Origin: Candidatus Parcubacteria bacterium
GTDB lineage: Bacteria > Patescibacteriota > Patescibacteriia > UBA1558 > GWA2-36-10
Reading direction: 5' to 3'
Length of the DNA: 7,712 nucleotides
Assembly (NCBI GenBank): GCA_030632225.1
Contig: DAOVVF010000018.1
Span: forward strand, 1 to 7,712
Position numbers and translations under genes: made by a program. How positions within the stretch are numbered: position 1 is the first letter of the stretch; every line of letters begins with the position of its first letter. The notes under the pieces were generated by a model that worked only from the letters and a program-made list of their open reading frames with translations, was not told where the DNA came from and did no database searches. This document shows positions 1-6,996 of the stretch, in pieces.

Positions 1-343
1 AGTTTTTTAATACTTGTTCAGAAGCATTAGCAGTACCCTTGATGGCTAATTTTTTAGCTTCTAGTAATTTAATGCTGGCTAGTTCTTCTAGCTTCTTAGC
101 TTTAGTTTCAGCATCAAAAGTAAACCATATACTTAAGTTTCTTTTGAAGTTAGTCCACCAATATCCAGATTCTCCGGGCAGAATTGTTGGCTCTTCTATA
201 CCTAATTCTTCAGCTGTAATATCATCTTCAACAAATTCAGCTATTTTTTGATCAACATCTAGCTGATTAGTTTCTTGAGCTACTGTTGTTAAAGGTAAGT
301 AAGCTAAGAAACTTATCAGAATAATTAATTTTAGTACTTGCAT
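1..343 (-). CDS. Secreted DUF5667-like protein, 3' end beyond window
   Basis: The first 114 residues are visible and the gene continues past the left edge. Residues 1-22 look like a signal peptide: MQVLK, a hydrophobic core (LIILISFLAYLPL), then TTVA before Q, a plausible signal peptidase I site. An acidic stretch (about 27-52) leads into ILPGESGYWWTNFKRNLSIWF (from about 54), then FTFDAETKAKKLEELA and LEAKKLAIKG. This matches the pattern I know for DUF5667: 'LPgsplY..Kr..E...l.ltfd...Ka...l..a..RL.Ea..L...g', an extracellular helical domain of unknown function. The family assignment is from memory, not a search. The ATG at 343 lies 4 nt after the thrS stop (TAA ACAT ATG), with no Shine-Dalgarno and no separate promoter visible, so it is probably co-transcribed with thrS and under the same T-box. 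The role is unknown; it should act outside the membrane. Confidence 0.8.
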   Translation of the reverse strand, partial: MQVLKLIILISFLAYLPLTTVAQETNQLDVDQKIAEFVEDDITAEELGIEEPTILPGESGYWWTNFKRNLSIWFTFDAETKAKKLEELASIKLLEAKKLAIKGTANASEQVLKN

Positions 344-347
344 ATGT

Positions 348-2093
348 TTATGTTAATTTTAAACTTCGTTTATTTATTTTATCTTTAGCTGATTTAATAA
401 ATTCTGACTTAGATACATTCCATAGTTCTTTTTCTCCACGAACTCTAACGGCTAATTTATCTGAACCCTTTTCTTTATCACCCAGTACTAAAGTATATGG
501 AATCTTTTCTTTAGCATTCTTTCTAATCTTGTTGCCTAAAGTTTCATCACTGCTATCTACTTCTACTCTTAAACCTTGTTCAATAAATTCTTCTTTTAAT
601 TTATTAGCGAAGTCTACATGTTTGTCAGAAACAGTTAGTAGTTTTATATGAACAGGGGAGAGCCATAAAGGAAAGGCTCCAGCGTAGTGTTCTATAATAA
701 TCCCCATAAATCTTTCTGGAGAGCCGATTATAGCTCGATGAATCATAACTGGATTTTTTTCTTTACCATCCTTATCAGTATATACTAGTTTAAATCTGAC
801 TGGCATATTAAAATCAAGCTGAATAGTTGATATTTGCCATTCTCTACCTAAAACATCTTTGGCTATTATATCCATCTTTGGTCCGTAAAAAGCAGCTTCT
901 CCTGTAGCAGTTTCATACTTTATCTTGTTATTCTTCAGTAGTTTTTCTAATAATTGTTGTGATTTATCCCAGACTTTAGCATCACCAAGGTATTTTTCTT
1001 TTTGTTTAGGATCCCATAATGATAGTCTGATATAGTATTCTAAGCCATAGATATTTAAGGCTTTATTAATAATATCCAAAATATTTTTAAATTCTGATTC
1101 AATTTGATCTTCACGGCAGAAACTATGTCCATCATCTTGAGAAAAACAACGTAAGCGTGCTAAGCCAGATAATTCACCAGGCTTTTCATCTCTAAAAAGA
1201 TTAGCAAAGTCAGCATAACGGATAGGTAGATCTCTGTAGCTTCTTTTCTTTGAAGCAAAAATCTGAGTATGTTGCGGACAGTTCATTGGCTTAAGAAAAA
1301 ATTCTTCTTTACTGTAATGTGAAATAGCTGAGATCATATCACCTTTAAACTTATCATAATGACCAGAGATTTTAAAAAGTTCAGCTTTATTTATTTGAGG
1401 TGAATGTACTTCTTCAAAACCTATAGTCTGCTGTAGTTCATTTGATAGATTAACAATCTCTTTCCTTAGAATAGTACCTTTAGGAGTGTATAGGGGCATA
1501 CCTTGTCCAACTAGTTCAGAGAAAGTGAATAAATCTAATTCTTTACCTAGTTTACGATGATCTCTATTTTTAGCTTCTTCTACTAGTTTCAAATGTTTTT
1601 CTAATTCAGGCTTGCTATTAAAAGTAACTCCGTATATTCTAGTTAACATTTGATTCTGCTCGCTACCTTTCCAGTAAGCTCCAGCTATGTGAGTTAATTT
1701 AAAAGCTTCTGGATTAATTTCGGAACTATTCTTAACATGAGGGCCAGCACAAAGATCAGTAAAATTACCAGAAGTATAGAAAGATATTTTCTCGTCCTTA
1801 GGTAAGTCATTAATTAACTCTTCTTTAAATTTTTGTCCTTTAACTTTAGCTAAGGCTTCTTTTTTACTAACTATGGTTTTAGTAAATTCAAGTTTTTGTT
1901 GAATGATTTTTTTCATTTCTTTTTCTAACTCAGGTAGATCAGTTTCAGATAGTTTATCTGGTAGCAGGAAGTCATAGTAAAAACCATTGGCTATTATTGG
2001 ACCAATTCCTAATTTAGCTTTAGGGAATTTTTTTATTACAGCCATAGCCATAATGTGTGACAAAGAATGTCTAATGTTATCTATTTTTTCCAT
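348..2093 (-). CDS. thrS: Threonyl-tRNA synthetase lacking the TGS domain
   Basis: This class II synthetase of 581 residues charges tRNA-Thr with threonine in the cytoplasm. The N-terminal editing domain (about 1-160) keeps all four site residues: H9 and H13 (RHSLSH) and C115 and H119 (CAGPH). It should therefore hydrolyse Ser-tRNA-Thr. The catalytic core has motif 1 near 223-240, motif 2 at FRDE (300-303), and the zinc ligands C272 (KPMNCPQH), H323 (DDGHSFC) and H452 (MIHRAI), with motif 3 at GSPERF (457-462). The anticodon-binding domain spans about 480-575. E. coli ThrRS has 642 residues; the missing 60 or so are the N-terminal TGS domain, whose absence also occurs in other lineages. I chose ATG 2093 (MEKIDNIRHS) because the frame upstream to 2177 runs through the T-box antiterminator and terminator. 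No Shine-Dalgarno is present (TTTTTAAACATATGG). A T-box leader controls it, and a DUF5667-like gene follows 4 nt later. Confidence 0.97.
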   Translation of the reverse strand: MEKIDNIRHSLSHIMAMAVIKKFPKAKLGIGPIIANGFYYDFLLPDKLSETDLPELEKEMKKIIQQKLEFTKTIVSKKEALAKVKGQKFKEELINDLPKDEKISFYTSGNFTDLCAGPHVKNSSEINPEAFKLTHIAGAYWKGSEQNQMLTRIYGVTFNSKPELEKHLKLVEEAKNRDHRKLGKELDLFTFSELVGQGMPLYTPKGTILRKEIVNLSNELQQTIGFEEVHSPQINKAELFKISGHYDKFKGDMISAISHYSKEEFFLKPMNCPQHTQIFASKKRSYRDLPIRYADFANLFRDEKPGELSGLARLRCFSQDDGHSFCREDQIESEFKNILDIINKALNIYGLEYYIRLSLWDPKQKEKYLGDAKVWDKSQQLLEKLLKNNKIKYETATGEAAFYGPKMDIIAKDVLGREWQISTIQLDFNMPVRFKLVYTDKDGKEKNPVMIHRAIIGSPERFMGIIIEHYAGAFPLWLSPVHIKLLTVSDKHVDFANKLKEEFIEQGLRVEVDSSDETLGNKIRKNAKEKIPYTLVLGDKEKGSDKLAVRVRGEKELWNVSKSEFIKSAKDKINKRSLKLT

Positions 2094-2106
2094 ATGTTTA
2101 AAAATT

Positions 2107-2131
2107 AAAAAAACCAAGACTAATGTCTTGG
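2107..2131 (-). terminator. Intrinsic terminator of the thrS T-box
   Basis: A perfect 7-bp stem, CCAAGAC (2131-2125) with GTCTTGG (2120-2114) around the loop ATTA, is followed at once by seven T (2113-2107). It sits 13 nt before the thrS start codon. Its 5' arm overlaps the 3' arm of the antiterminator, so it forms only when no uncharged tRNA is bound. Confidence 0.93.
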
Positions 2132-2260
2132 GACCCCAAAAGGGCGGTTCCACCCAAGTTCTTCTGTAGAGAAGCACTTCATTTAGTATCTTTAGACTTA
2201 GCTTCCTAAAGAAAGTCTTTACAGAGAATAGTTGGTAACTATTCCAATCATCTAAAGGAT
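2107..2260 (-). promoter_or_regulatory. T-box riboswitch (tRNA-Thr sensing) in the thrS leader
   Basis: Read on the minus strand, the leader contains the T-box core CTTGGGTGGAACCGCC (2158-2143), with the UGGA that pairs with a tRNA 3' end at 2152-2149. The antiterminator folds as CTTGGG (2158-2153) with CCCAAG (2132-2127), a TGGAACC bulge (2152-2146), then GCCC (2145-2142) with GGGT (2136-2133). This is the same layout as the known tyrS antiterminator. CCCAAG also forms the 5' arm of the terminator, so the two states exclude each other. A stem III candidate lies just upstream: CTTCT (2174-2170) and AGAAG (2165-2161), loop CTAC. The 5' part has hairpin GAATAGTT-ACC-AACTATTC (2244-2226), closed lower down by CTTTA (2257-2253) and TAAAG (2221-2217). 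ACC is a Thr codon, followed by A as is usual for specifiers. Uncharged tRNA-Thr should stabilise the antiterminator and turn thrS on. The class call is strong; the stem I and specifier model is inferred. Confidence 0.92.
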
Positions 2261-2266
2261 TTATAT

Positions 2267-2294
2267 ATTATATAATATATACTAAAAATGTCAA
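2267..2294 (-). promoter_or_regulatory. thrS promoter, consensus -35 and -10
   Basis: On the minus strand, TTGACA (2294-2289) and TATAAT (2272-2267) are both perfect sigma-70-type hexamers, separated by 16 bp. Transcription should start near 2260, giving a leader of about 165 nt that begins just before the T-box. The -35 lies 2 nt after the stop codon of the preceding gene. No terminator is visible between them, so read-through from upstream would also pass through the T-box. Confidence 0.87.
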
Positions 2295-2296
2295 AG

Positions 2297-3418
2297 CTAT
2301 TCTATTATAATATGATCTTTTAATCTAGGCACTTTCTTTACCCAGAAAGGAAAGAATTCTACTTCAGCTCCCTCAATATTTAATTGTTCTTTAAGGTAAG
2401 CTTCTACTTCTTCTTTATTCTTACCAACTAATTGTTCTTTATCTATCTCCCAAGCGCTTTTATTAGAATTAATAGTAGCTGTTATATTTACTTCTAATAC
2501 TGCTTTATTAGTTTCTGGATTTATTTCTAAGACAGAGTAGTTAAAATCTTTAAACTCTACTAAAGACTGATTACTTTCTAATTCTTTTTCATATTTTTCT
2601 TGAGCTCTGTCAGCTAAATCATCTTGAGAAAAGACTAAACCATAAGCAGTTACTTTTTGTTTTAAGGTAGTTTGTTCATCTTCATCTCCTAGATCACTTG
2701 ATTCTAAAGTTTCATAGTTTAAGAATAGTCTATCTTCAGCAATTTTTAACTTGTCAGATAATAATTCATTAATTATAGCTAGACTATTTTCTGTAGCTTG
2801 TAATTCTAATTGCTCTTGTACTTTATCTAAATCAGCTTGGTTAATAGTATAGGTTGGTAAGCTTTGTAATTCCATTTTATCAACACTGGTAGCATAGACC
2901 TTGTCTTGTATTCCTTCCCAGAGACCAGGTATGATAAAAGAAGTTTGTTCAATAACAAATTCAGAACCCTCCTGATCAGCTTCAGCCCAGACCTTAACTT
3001 GTCCGCCAGCTGGTACAGTAACCCCTTCAGTAATACGATATAGTTTGTCATCTGGTGTTAATAATCTTGTAGTTTTTATTAAAGGCTGATCCTGAGAATA
3101 GTCGTTTATAATATTAACATAGCCAGCTGCTTTTTTACCTTCTACCTTAGTTTGAGTAGTATCAACGCTAACTTCTAATTCAAATTCAGTTGGTATAATC
3201 TTACCAAAAATAGCTTCTGGTGATACTTCTAGAGTGTCTTCAGGCTGTATTTCTACTAAAACAGTACTAGTTTTGTCTGTTAAATCACTATAAATCTTAA
3301 TAGTAGCTTTAGCTAGGGCAAAATGAAGAATCAAGAAAATAGCAGCAATAGTAAGGATAAGGAATAGTCCTACTATTTTAGTATAGATTCTGGTACCTGA
3401 ACGTTTTACTTCTTGCAT
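2297..3418 (-). CDS. Membrane-anchored extracytoplasmic protein, baseplate-J-like
   Basis: This 373-residue protein has a short basic cytoplasmic N-terminus (MQEVKRSGTRIYTK), one transmembrane helix (about 14-36) and a long extracytoplasmic part. ATIKIYSDLTDKTSTVLVEI (38-57) opens a beta-rich region. Residues about 98-165 (AGYVNIINDYSQ, TRLLTPDDKLYRI, GVTVPAGGQVKVWAEAD, FIIPGL) match a segment I know from CPR proteins often annotated as baseplate J/gp47 family. The C-terminus (about 328-373: LVGKNKEEVEAYL, FFPFWVKKVPRLKDHI) also matches that group. It is not evidence of a phage: no tail genes are nearby, and the segment sits in a membrane-anchored surface protein. Its function is unknown, and the family name comes from memory of the pattern. 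The start ATG lies in TATACACACATATGC with no Shine-Dalgarno. It has its own extended -10 promoter just after dnaE. The stop TAG is at 2299-2297. Confidence 0.85.
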   Translation of the reverse strand: MQEVKRSGTRIYTKIVGLFLILTIAAIFLILHFALAKATIKIYSDLTDKTSTVLVEIQPEDTLEVSPEAIFGKIIPTEFELEVSVDTTQTKVEGKKAAGYVNIINDYSQDQPLIKTTRLLTPDDKLYRITEGVTVPAGGQVKVWAEADQEGSEFVIEQTSFIIPGLWEGIQDKVYATSVDKMELQSLPTYTINQADLDKVQEQLELQATENSLAIINELLSDKLKIAEDRLFLNYETLESSDLGDEDEQTTLKQKVTAYGLVFSQDDLADRAQEKYEKELESNQSLVEFKDFNYSVLEINPETNKAVLEVNITATINSNKSAWEIDKEQLVGKNKEEVEAYLKEQLNIEGAEVEFFPFWVKKVPRLKDHIIIE

Positions 3419-3439
3419 ATGTGTGTATAATTAATTGTT

Positions 3440-3468
3440 ATTATAGCAGATATATATATTCTAGACTA
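3440..3468 (-). promoter_or_regulatory. Extended -10 promoter for the baseplate-J-like gene
   Basis: On the minus strand TGCTATAAT (TATAAT at 3445-3440) is a perfect -10 with the TGn extension. The -35 at 17 bp spacing (TAGTCT, 3468-3463) matches only 3 of 6 consensus bases, as is usual when the extension is present. It lies in the 50-bp gap after dnaE and would give a 5' leader of about 14 nt. Confidence 0.68.
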
Positions 3469-6400
3469 CTAAGAGTCTCTTAACTGCCAAGCAGCTGGTC
3501 CAATGAATTTAACTATTTTTTCCTGTAAGTGCTTATCAGGTAATACCTTTAAGTTTGTCTTTATTTTCCTAGAATTACCATTATTTACTTCTAGATAAAC
3601 CGGAGTTAAACCTGTACTGCTTTCTAATATTTCTTTTAACTGGCTCATCTTTTCTTTAGTAAAGTTAGTTGGTAAGACTAGCCATAATTTTTTAGTAGAT
3701 AGCTTTTGCATTTCTAAAGAAGATATATACTCATCAGTAATTGCTTCAGCAATTTCTATTAGTACTTTAGGCTGTCCATCTTTGTCAGAAACCCTGCCTT
3801 CTATAATTACCTTATTTTCTTCTTCCCAGAGACCATATGTTTTTTCTAGCATAGTTGGAAAGACTATTAGCTCTACAGAACCTAAAGAATCTTCAATAGT
3901 GACAAAAAGCATAGCTTGGCCCTGATGAGTGATAATTCGATGTACGTTAGTAACTATACCAGCTATTTTAACATGATCATTTATTTTTTCTTTTAATTTA
4001 TTAATTGGCGTAATATAGTTTTTTAATAACGGTATATAGTCTTTAAAAGGATGGTCACTAATATATAGTCCGAGTAATTCTTTTTCCCAAGATAATTTTT
4101 TTTCAGCAGAGACTTCAGGATAATCATCTAGTTTAAGAGAAAAAGCCACAGTAGATAAAGGTAAATCAGCGAATAGATTATGTTGACCACTTTTATGATC
4201 ATTCTGTATTTTTTTATTAAACTCCAGTATTTTATTAAGATTACCCAAAGCTTTACCTCTAGTAGTAAATCGATCAAAAGCACCGCACTTAATCAAGCTT
4301 TCCAAAGATTTTTTGTTAAGATCTTTATCTTTAATACGATTTAGAAAATCCTCCATAGATTTATATGGTCCTTTATCTTTTCTTTCATCAATAATTACTC
4401 TAGAAATATTATGTCCCACGTTTTTTATAGCATTAAGACCAAATCTAATCTCACCCATTTTTTTAGGAGCTTTACTTTCAACTACTGCAAATTTAGCAAA
4501 AGATTCATTAACATCAGGAGGTAAGACTTCAATACCCATTTTACGGCATTCATTAATTTCAATAGTTACTCTATCTATATTATCCTGATCAGAACTTAGC
4601 AGAGCTGCCATAAAAGCTTCAGGATAATTACTTTTAAGATAAGCAGTTTGGTAAGCAATCATAGCATAACAAGCTGCATGAGAACGATTAAAGCCATAAC
4701 GGGCAAAAGGGATTATAAAATCCCAGATTTTGTTAGCTGTCTTTTTATCAATTCCATTTTTGATCATGCCAGCTACCATAGTTTCTTCTTGCTGGTCTAA
4801 TAGTTTTTTTATTTTTTTACCAACAGCTTTTCTAAGTACATCAGCTTGCCCATAGCTAAAGCCAGCTAAATCATTAGCTATTCTCATAATCTGTTCCTGG
4901 TAAATAGCAATACCATAGGTATTTTTCAAGATAGGTTCTAATTTAGGATGTAGATAATTAATTTTCTTTCTGCCATGCTTGCCAGCCACAAAGTCTGGAA
5001 TAAATTCCATTGGGCCAGGACGATACAAAGCTACCATAGCTATAATATCCTCTAATTCAGTTGGTTTTAACTGTTTAAGGTATCTTTTCATACCACCAGA
5101 CTCTAATTGGAATACTCCAGTAGTTTCAGCTCTTTGTAGTAAAGCAAAAGTATGTTTATCATCTAATGGTATATTATCAATATCTATCTTAACATTCTTA
5201 GTAGCTTCAATTATTTTTATAGACTGCTCTAGGATAGTAAGATTCTTCAAGCCCAAGAAATCCATTTTTAACAAACCCAAGTCTTCTATAGGATGTAAAG
5301 AGTATTGAGAAATAATAGTTTGATCATCAGAACTAGCATATTGTAATGGTACATAGTTAACTAAAGGATCCTTGGTAATTAATACTCCACAGGCATGAGT
5401 AGAGGAGTGTCTAGCTAAACCTTCTAGCTTTTTAGCCATATCTAATAATCTTTGGGCTTCAGCGTCTTCTTCGTATATCTTTTTTAATTCTTTGACTGTT
5501 CTTAGAGAATCATCTAAAGACATAAACATTGGAATTAACTTAGCTATCTGATCACAGTAAGAATAGCTATAGCCTAGAACTCTACCAACATCTCTGACTG
5601 AAGCTCTGGCAGCCATAGTACCAAAAGTAATTATTTGAGCAACATGATTTTTACCATATTTATTTTCTACATAGGCAATAACTTCATCTCTACGGCTATC
5701 AGCAAAATCTAAATCAATATCAGGCATAGAAACACGTTCAGGATTTAAAAATCTTTCAAAGATTAAGTCATAAGTTAAAGGGTCTAAGTTAGTAATACTA
5801 ATTAGATAGGAAACTAAAGAACCAGCAGCGGAACCTCTGCCTGGTCCTACTATAATCTTCTGTTGTTTAGCCCAATTAACAAAATCCTGTACAATTAGAA
5901 AATAAGCAGCATAGCCTGTCTTTTTAATAATACCTAATTCATATTCTAATCTTTCTTTAACATCTGTAGGCATTTTTTGATTAGTATAGTTATATCTCTT
6001 ATTTAAACCTTCTATACATAACCTATGCAATTCTTCATCAGCAGTCATGCTATTAGGTAATTCATATTCAGGTAATTGAATAACACCTAACTCTATTTCC
6101 ACATTACATTTATCAGCTAGCTTCTTAGAATTAGTTACAGCTTCTGGCATATCTGAGAATAATGATTCCATTTTTTTTTCATCATGCATAGAATAGTCTT
6201 CACCAATATAGCTCATCCTATCTTTATCACTTTGTTTATGCTTAGTTTGAATACAAAGCAAGACATCATGAGCCTGATCATCTTCTGTGTTAAGGTAATG
6301 AATATCATTAGTAGCTAAAAGTGGTAGATTATATTCCTTACTTATTTTTTTTAATTCTTCGTTGACTATTTTTTGTTCAGCATAATTTTGATGTTGTACT

Positions 6401-6909
6401 TCTAAATAGATATTATCTTTACCAAAAATGTCTAACAAAATTTTTAAGTTTTGTTTAGCTGTTTGAGGCTGGCCTGCTTTTAGATGACGAGACAGAGGGC
6501 CTCCTAAACAAGCTGTAGAAGCTATTAATCCTTGACTATGCTCTTTTAATATTTGCCAGTTAATTCTAGGCTTGTAGTAAAAGCCTTCTAGATGAGCAAT
6601 GCTAGTTAGTTTTAATAGATTATGATAACCTATATTATCTTTAGCTAAGAGTACTAAATGGTATGGCTTTTCTTTAGGATTTCTATCTGTTATTTCTCCA
6701 GCAGTAATATATGCTTCCATACCAATAATTGGCTTTATATTAGCTTTCTTGCATTTTTGATAGAATTCAATAGCTCCATACATAGTGCCATGGTCAGTTA
6801 AAGCCAAAGCACTAGCCCCTTGTTTTTTAGCAGTATTAATTAACTGGTCAATAGTACCTAGACCATCTAGTAAGCTGTAGTGAGAATGAGTATGGAAGTG
6901 AGTAAACAT
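3469..6909 (-). CDS. dnaE: DNA polymerase III alpha subunit
   Basis: The replicative polymerase subunit has 1146 residues; E. coli DnaE has 1160. The N-terminal PHP domain (1 to about 270) keeps a full set of likely metal ligands: H6, H8, D39, H40, E65, H106, C134, D202 and H204. An active 3'-5' proofreading site is therefore likely, unlike the degenerate E. coli one. The polymerase core has GPGRGSAAGS (355-364), the catalytic pair D399 and D401 in PDIDLDF, the third aspartate D550 in MDFLGLKNLT, ALYRPGP (627-633) and FNRSHAACY (740-748). QHNLF (909-913) fits the internal beta-clamp-binding motif. An OB fold follows (about 979-1060), with a short C-terminal domain. ATG 6909 gives the canonical MFTHFHTHSHYSLLDG start. 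No Shine-Dalgarno is present. It stands alone between a terminator upstream and a new promoter downstream, and ends in TAG. Confidence 0.98.
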   Translation of the reverse strand: MFTHFHTHSHYSLLDGLGTIDQLINTAKKQGASALALTDHGTMYGAIEFYQKCKKANIKPIIGMEAYITAGEITDRNPKEKPYHLVLLAKDNIGYHNLLKLTSIAHLEGFYYKPRINWQILKEHSQGLIASTACLGGPLSRHLKAGQPQTAKQNLKILLDIFGKDNIYLEVQHQNYAEQKIVNEELKKISKEYNLPLLATNDIHYLNTEDDQAHDVLLCIQTKHKQSDKDRMSYIGEDYSMHDEKKMESLFSDMPEAVTNSKKLADKCNVEIELGVIQLPEYELPNSMTADEELHRLCIEGLNKRYNYTNQKMPTDVKERLEYELGIIKKTGYAAYFLIVQDFVNWAKQQKIIVGPGRGSAAGSLVSYLISITNLDPLTYDLIFERFLNPERVSMPDIDLDFADSRRDEVIAYVENKYGKNHVAQIITFGTMAARASVRDVGRVLGYSYSYCDQIAKLIPMFMSLDDSLRTVKELKKIYEEDAEAQRLLDMAKKLEGLARHSSTHACGVLITKDPLVNYVPLQYASSDDQTIISQYSLHPIEDLGLLKMDFLGLKNLTILEQSIKIIEATKNVKIDIDNIPLDDKHTFALLQRAETTGVFQLESGGMKRYLKQLKPTELEDIIAMVALYRPGPMEFIPDFVAGKHGRKKINYLHPKLEPILKNTYGIAIYQEQIMRIANDLAGFSYGQADVLRKAVGKKIKKLLDQQEETMVAGMIKNGIDKKTANKIWDFIIPFARYGFNRSHAACYAMIAYQTAYLKSNYPEAFMAALLSSDQDNIDRVTIEINECRKMGIEVLPPDVNESFAKFAVVESKAPKKMGEIRFGLNAIKNVGHNISRVIIDERKDKGPYKSMEDFLNRIKDKDLNKKSLESLIKCGAFDRFTTRGKALGNLNKILEFNKKIQNDHKSGQHNLFADLPLSTVAFSLKLDDYPEVSAEKKLSWEKELLGLYISDHPFKDYIPLLKNYITPINKLKEKINDHVKIAGIVTNVHRIITHQGQAMLFVTIEDSLGSVELIVFPTMLEKTYGLWEEENKVIIEGRVSDKDGQPKVLIEIAEAITDEYISSLEMQKLSTKKLWLVLPTNFTKEKMSQLKEILESSTGLTPVYLEVNNGNSRKIKTNLKVLPDKHLQEKIVKFIGPAAWQLRDS

Positions 6910-6915
6910 AATAGC

Positions 6916-6941
6916 ATCTTAGCAGAATTTTTGAGATAATA
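6916..6941 (-). promoter_or_regulatory. Candidate dnaE promoter region, two possible -10 boxes
   Basis: The terminator ahead of dnaE implies that dnaE has its own promoter, but no full one stands out. TATTAT (6941-6936, 5 of 6 bases) would give a leader of about 19 nt. TGCTAAGAT (TAAGAT at 6921-6916, extended but 4 of 6) would put the transcript start on the ATG at 6909. Neither has a convincing -35. A third option, TATACT, lies inside the terminator loop (about 6964-6959). Confidence 0.35.
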
Positions 6942-6982
6942 AAACCCGATAACCTTTAAGTATAATTATTGGATTTATCGGG
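6939..6982 (-). terminator. Intrinsic terminator after the 100-residue gene
   Basis: A perfect 8-bp stem, CCCGATAA (6982-6975) with TTATCGGG (6952-6945), may be extended by CC/GG inside after a small bulge. It encloses a long AT-rich loop of about 22 nt. On the minus strand it is followed by TTTTATTAT. It lies 14 nt after the stop codon of the 6997-7299 gene. The loop is longer than usual and the T tract is interrupted, so termination may be partial. The opposite strand also has a T-rich tail, but no plus-strand gene reads into it. Confidence 0.72.
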
Positions 6983-6996
6983 ACTATTTTTTGTTT

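Noticed and set aside
39..251. Open frame of 70 codons on the plus strand
   Set aside because: It is antisense to the DUF5667-like gene, whose signal peptide and domain pattern make the minus strand the coding one. Its Ser-rich translation looks like a shadow.
1987..2169. Open frame of 60 codons on the plus strand
   Set aside because: It is antisense to the T-box and the start of thrS, and it reflects low stop density there; no promoter or start signal.
2827..3051. Second minus-strand frame of 74 codons inside the baseplate-J-like gene
   Set aside because: It overlaps a gene with clear family pattern and has no start signal of its own.
2297..3418. Prophage remnant suggested by the baseplate-like protein
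   Set aside because: No other phage genes, integrase or att-like repeats; the protein has a membrane anchor and neighbours are core genes.
3463..3478. Hairpin AGACT/AGTCT at the end of dnaE as terminator
   Set aside because: The stem is only 5 bp, it spans the stop codon, and no T tract follows.
4313..5308. Two plus-strand open frames (4313-4588 and 4979-5308)
   Set aside because: Both lie antisense within conserved parts of dnaE and show no recognisable protein features.
348..6909. UGA recoding as in Gracilibacteria or SR1
   Set aside because: The long genes read through with no in-frame UGA, conserved glycines are in place, and the Trp codon I checked is TGG.
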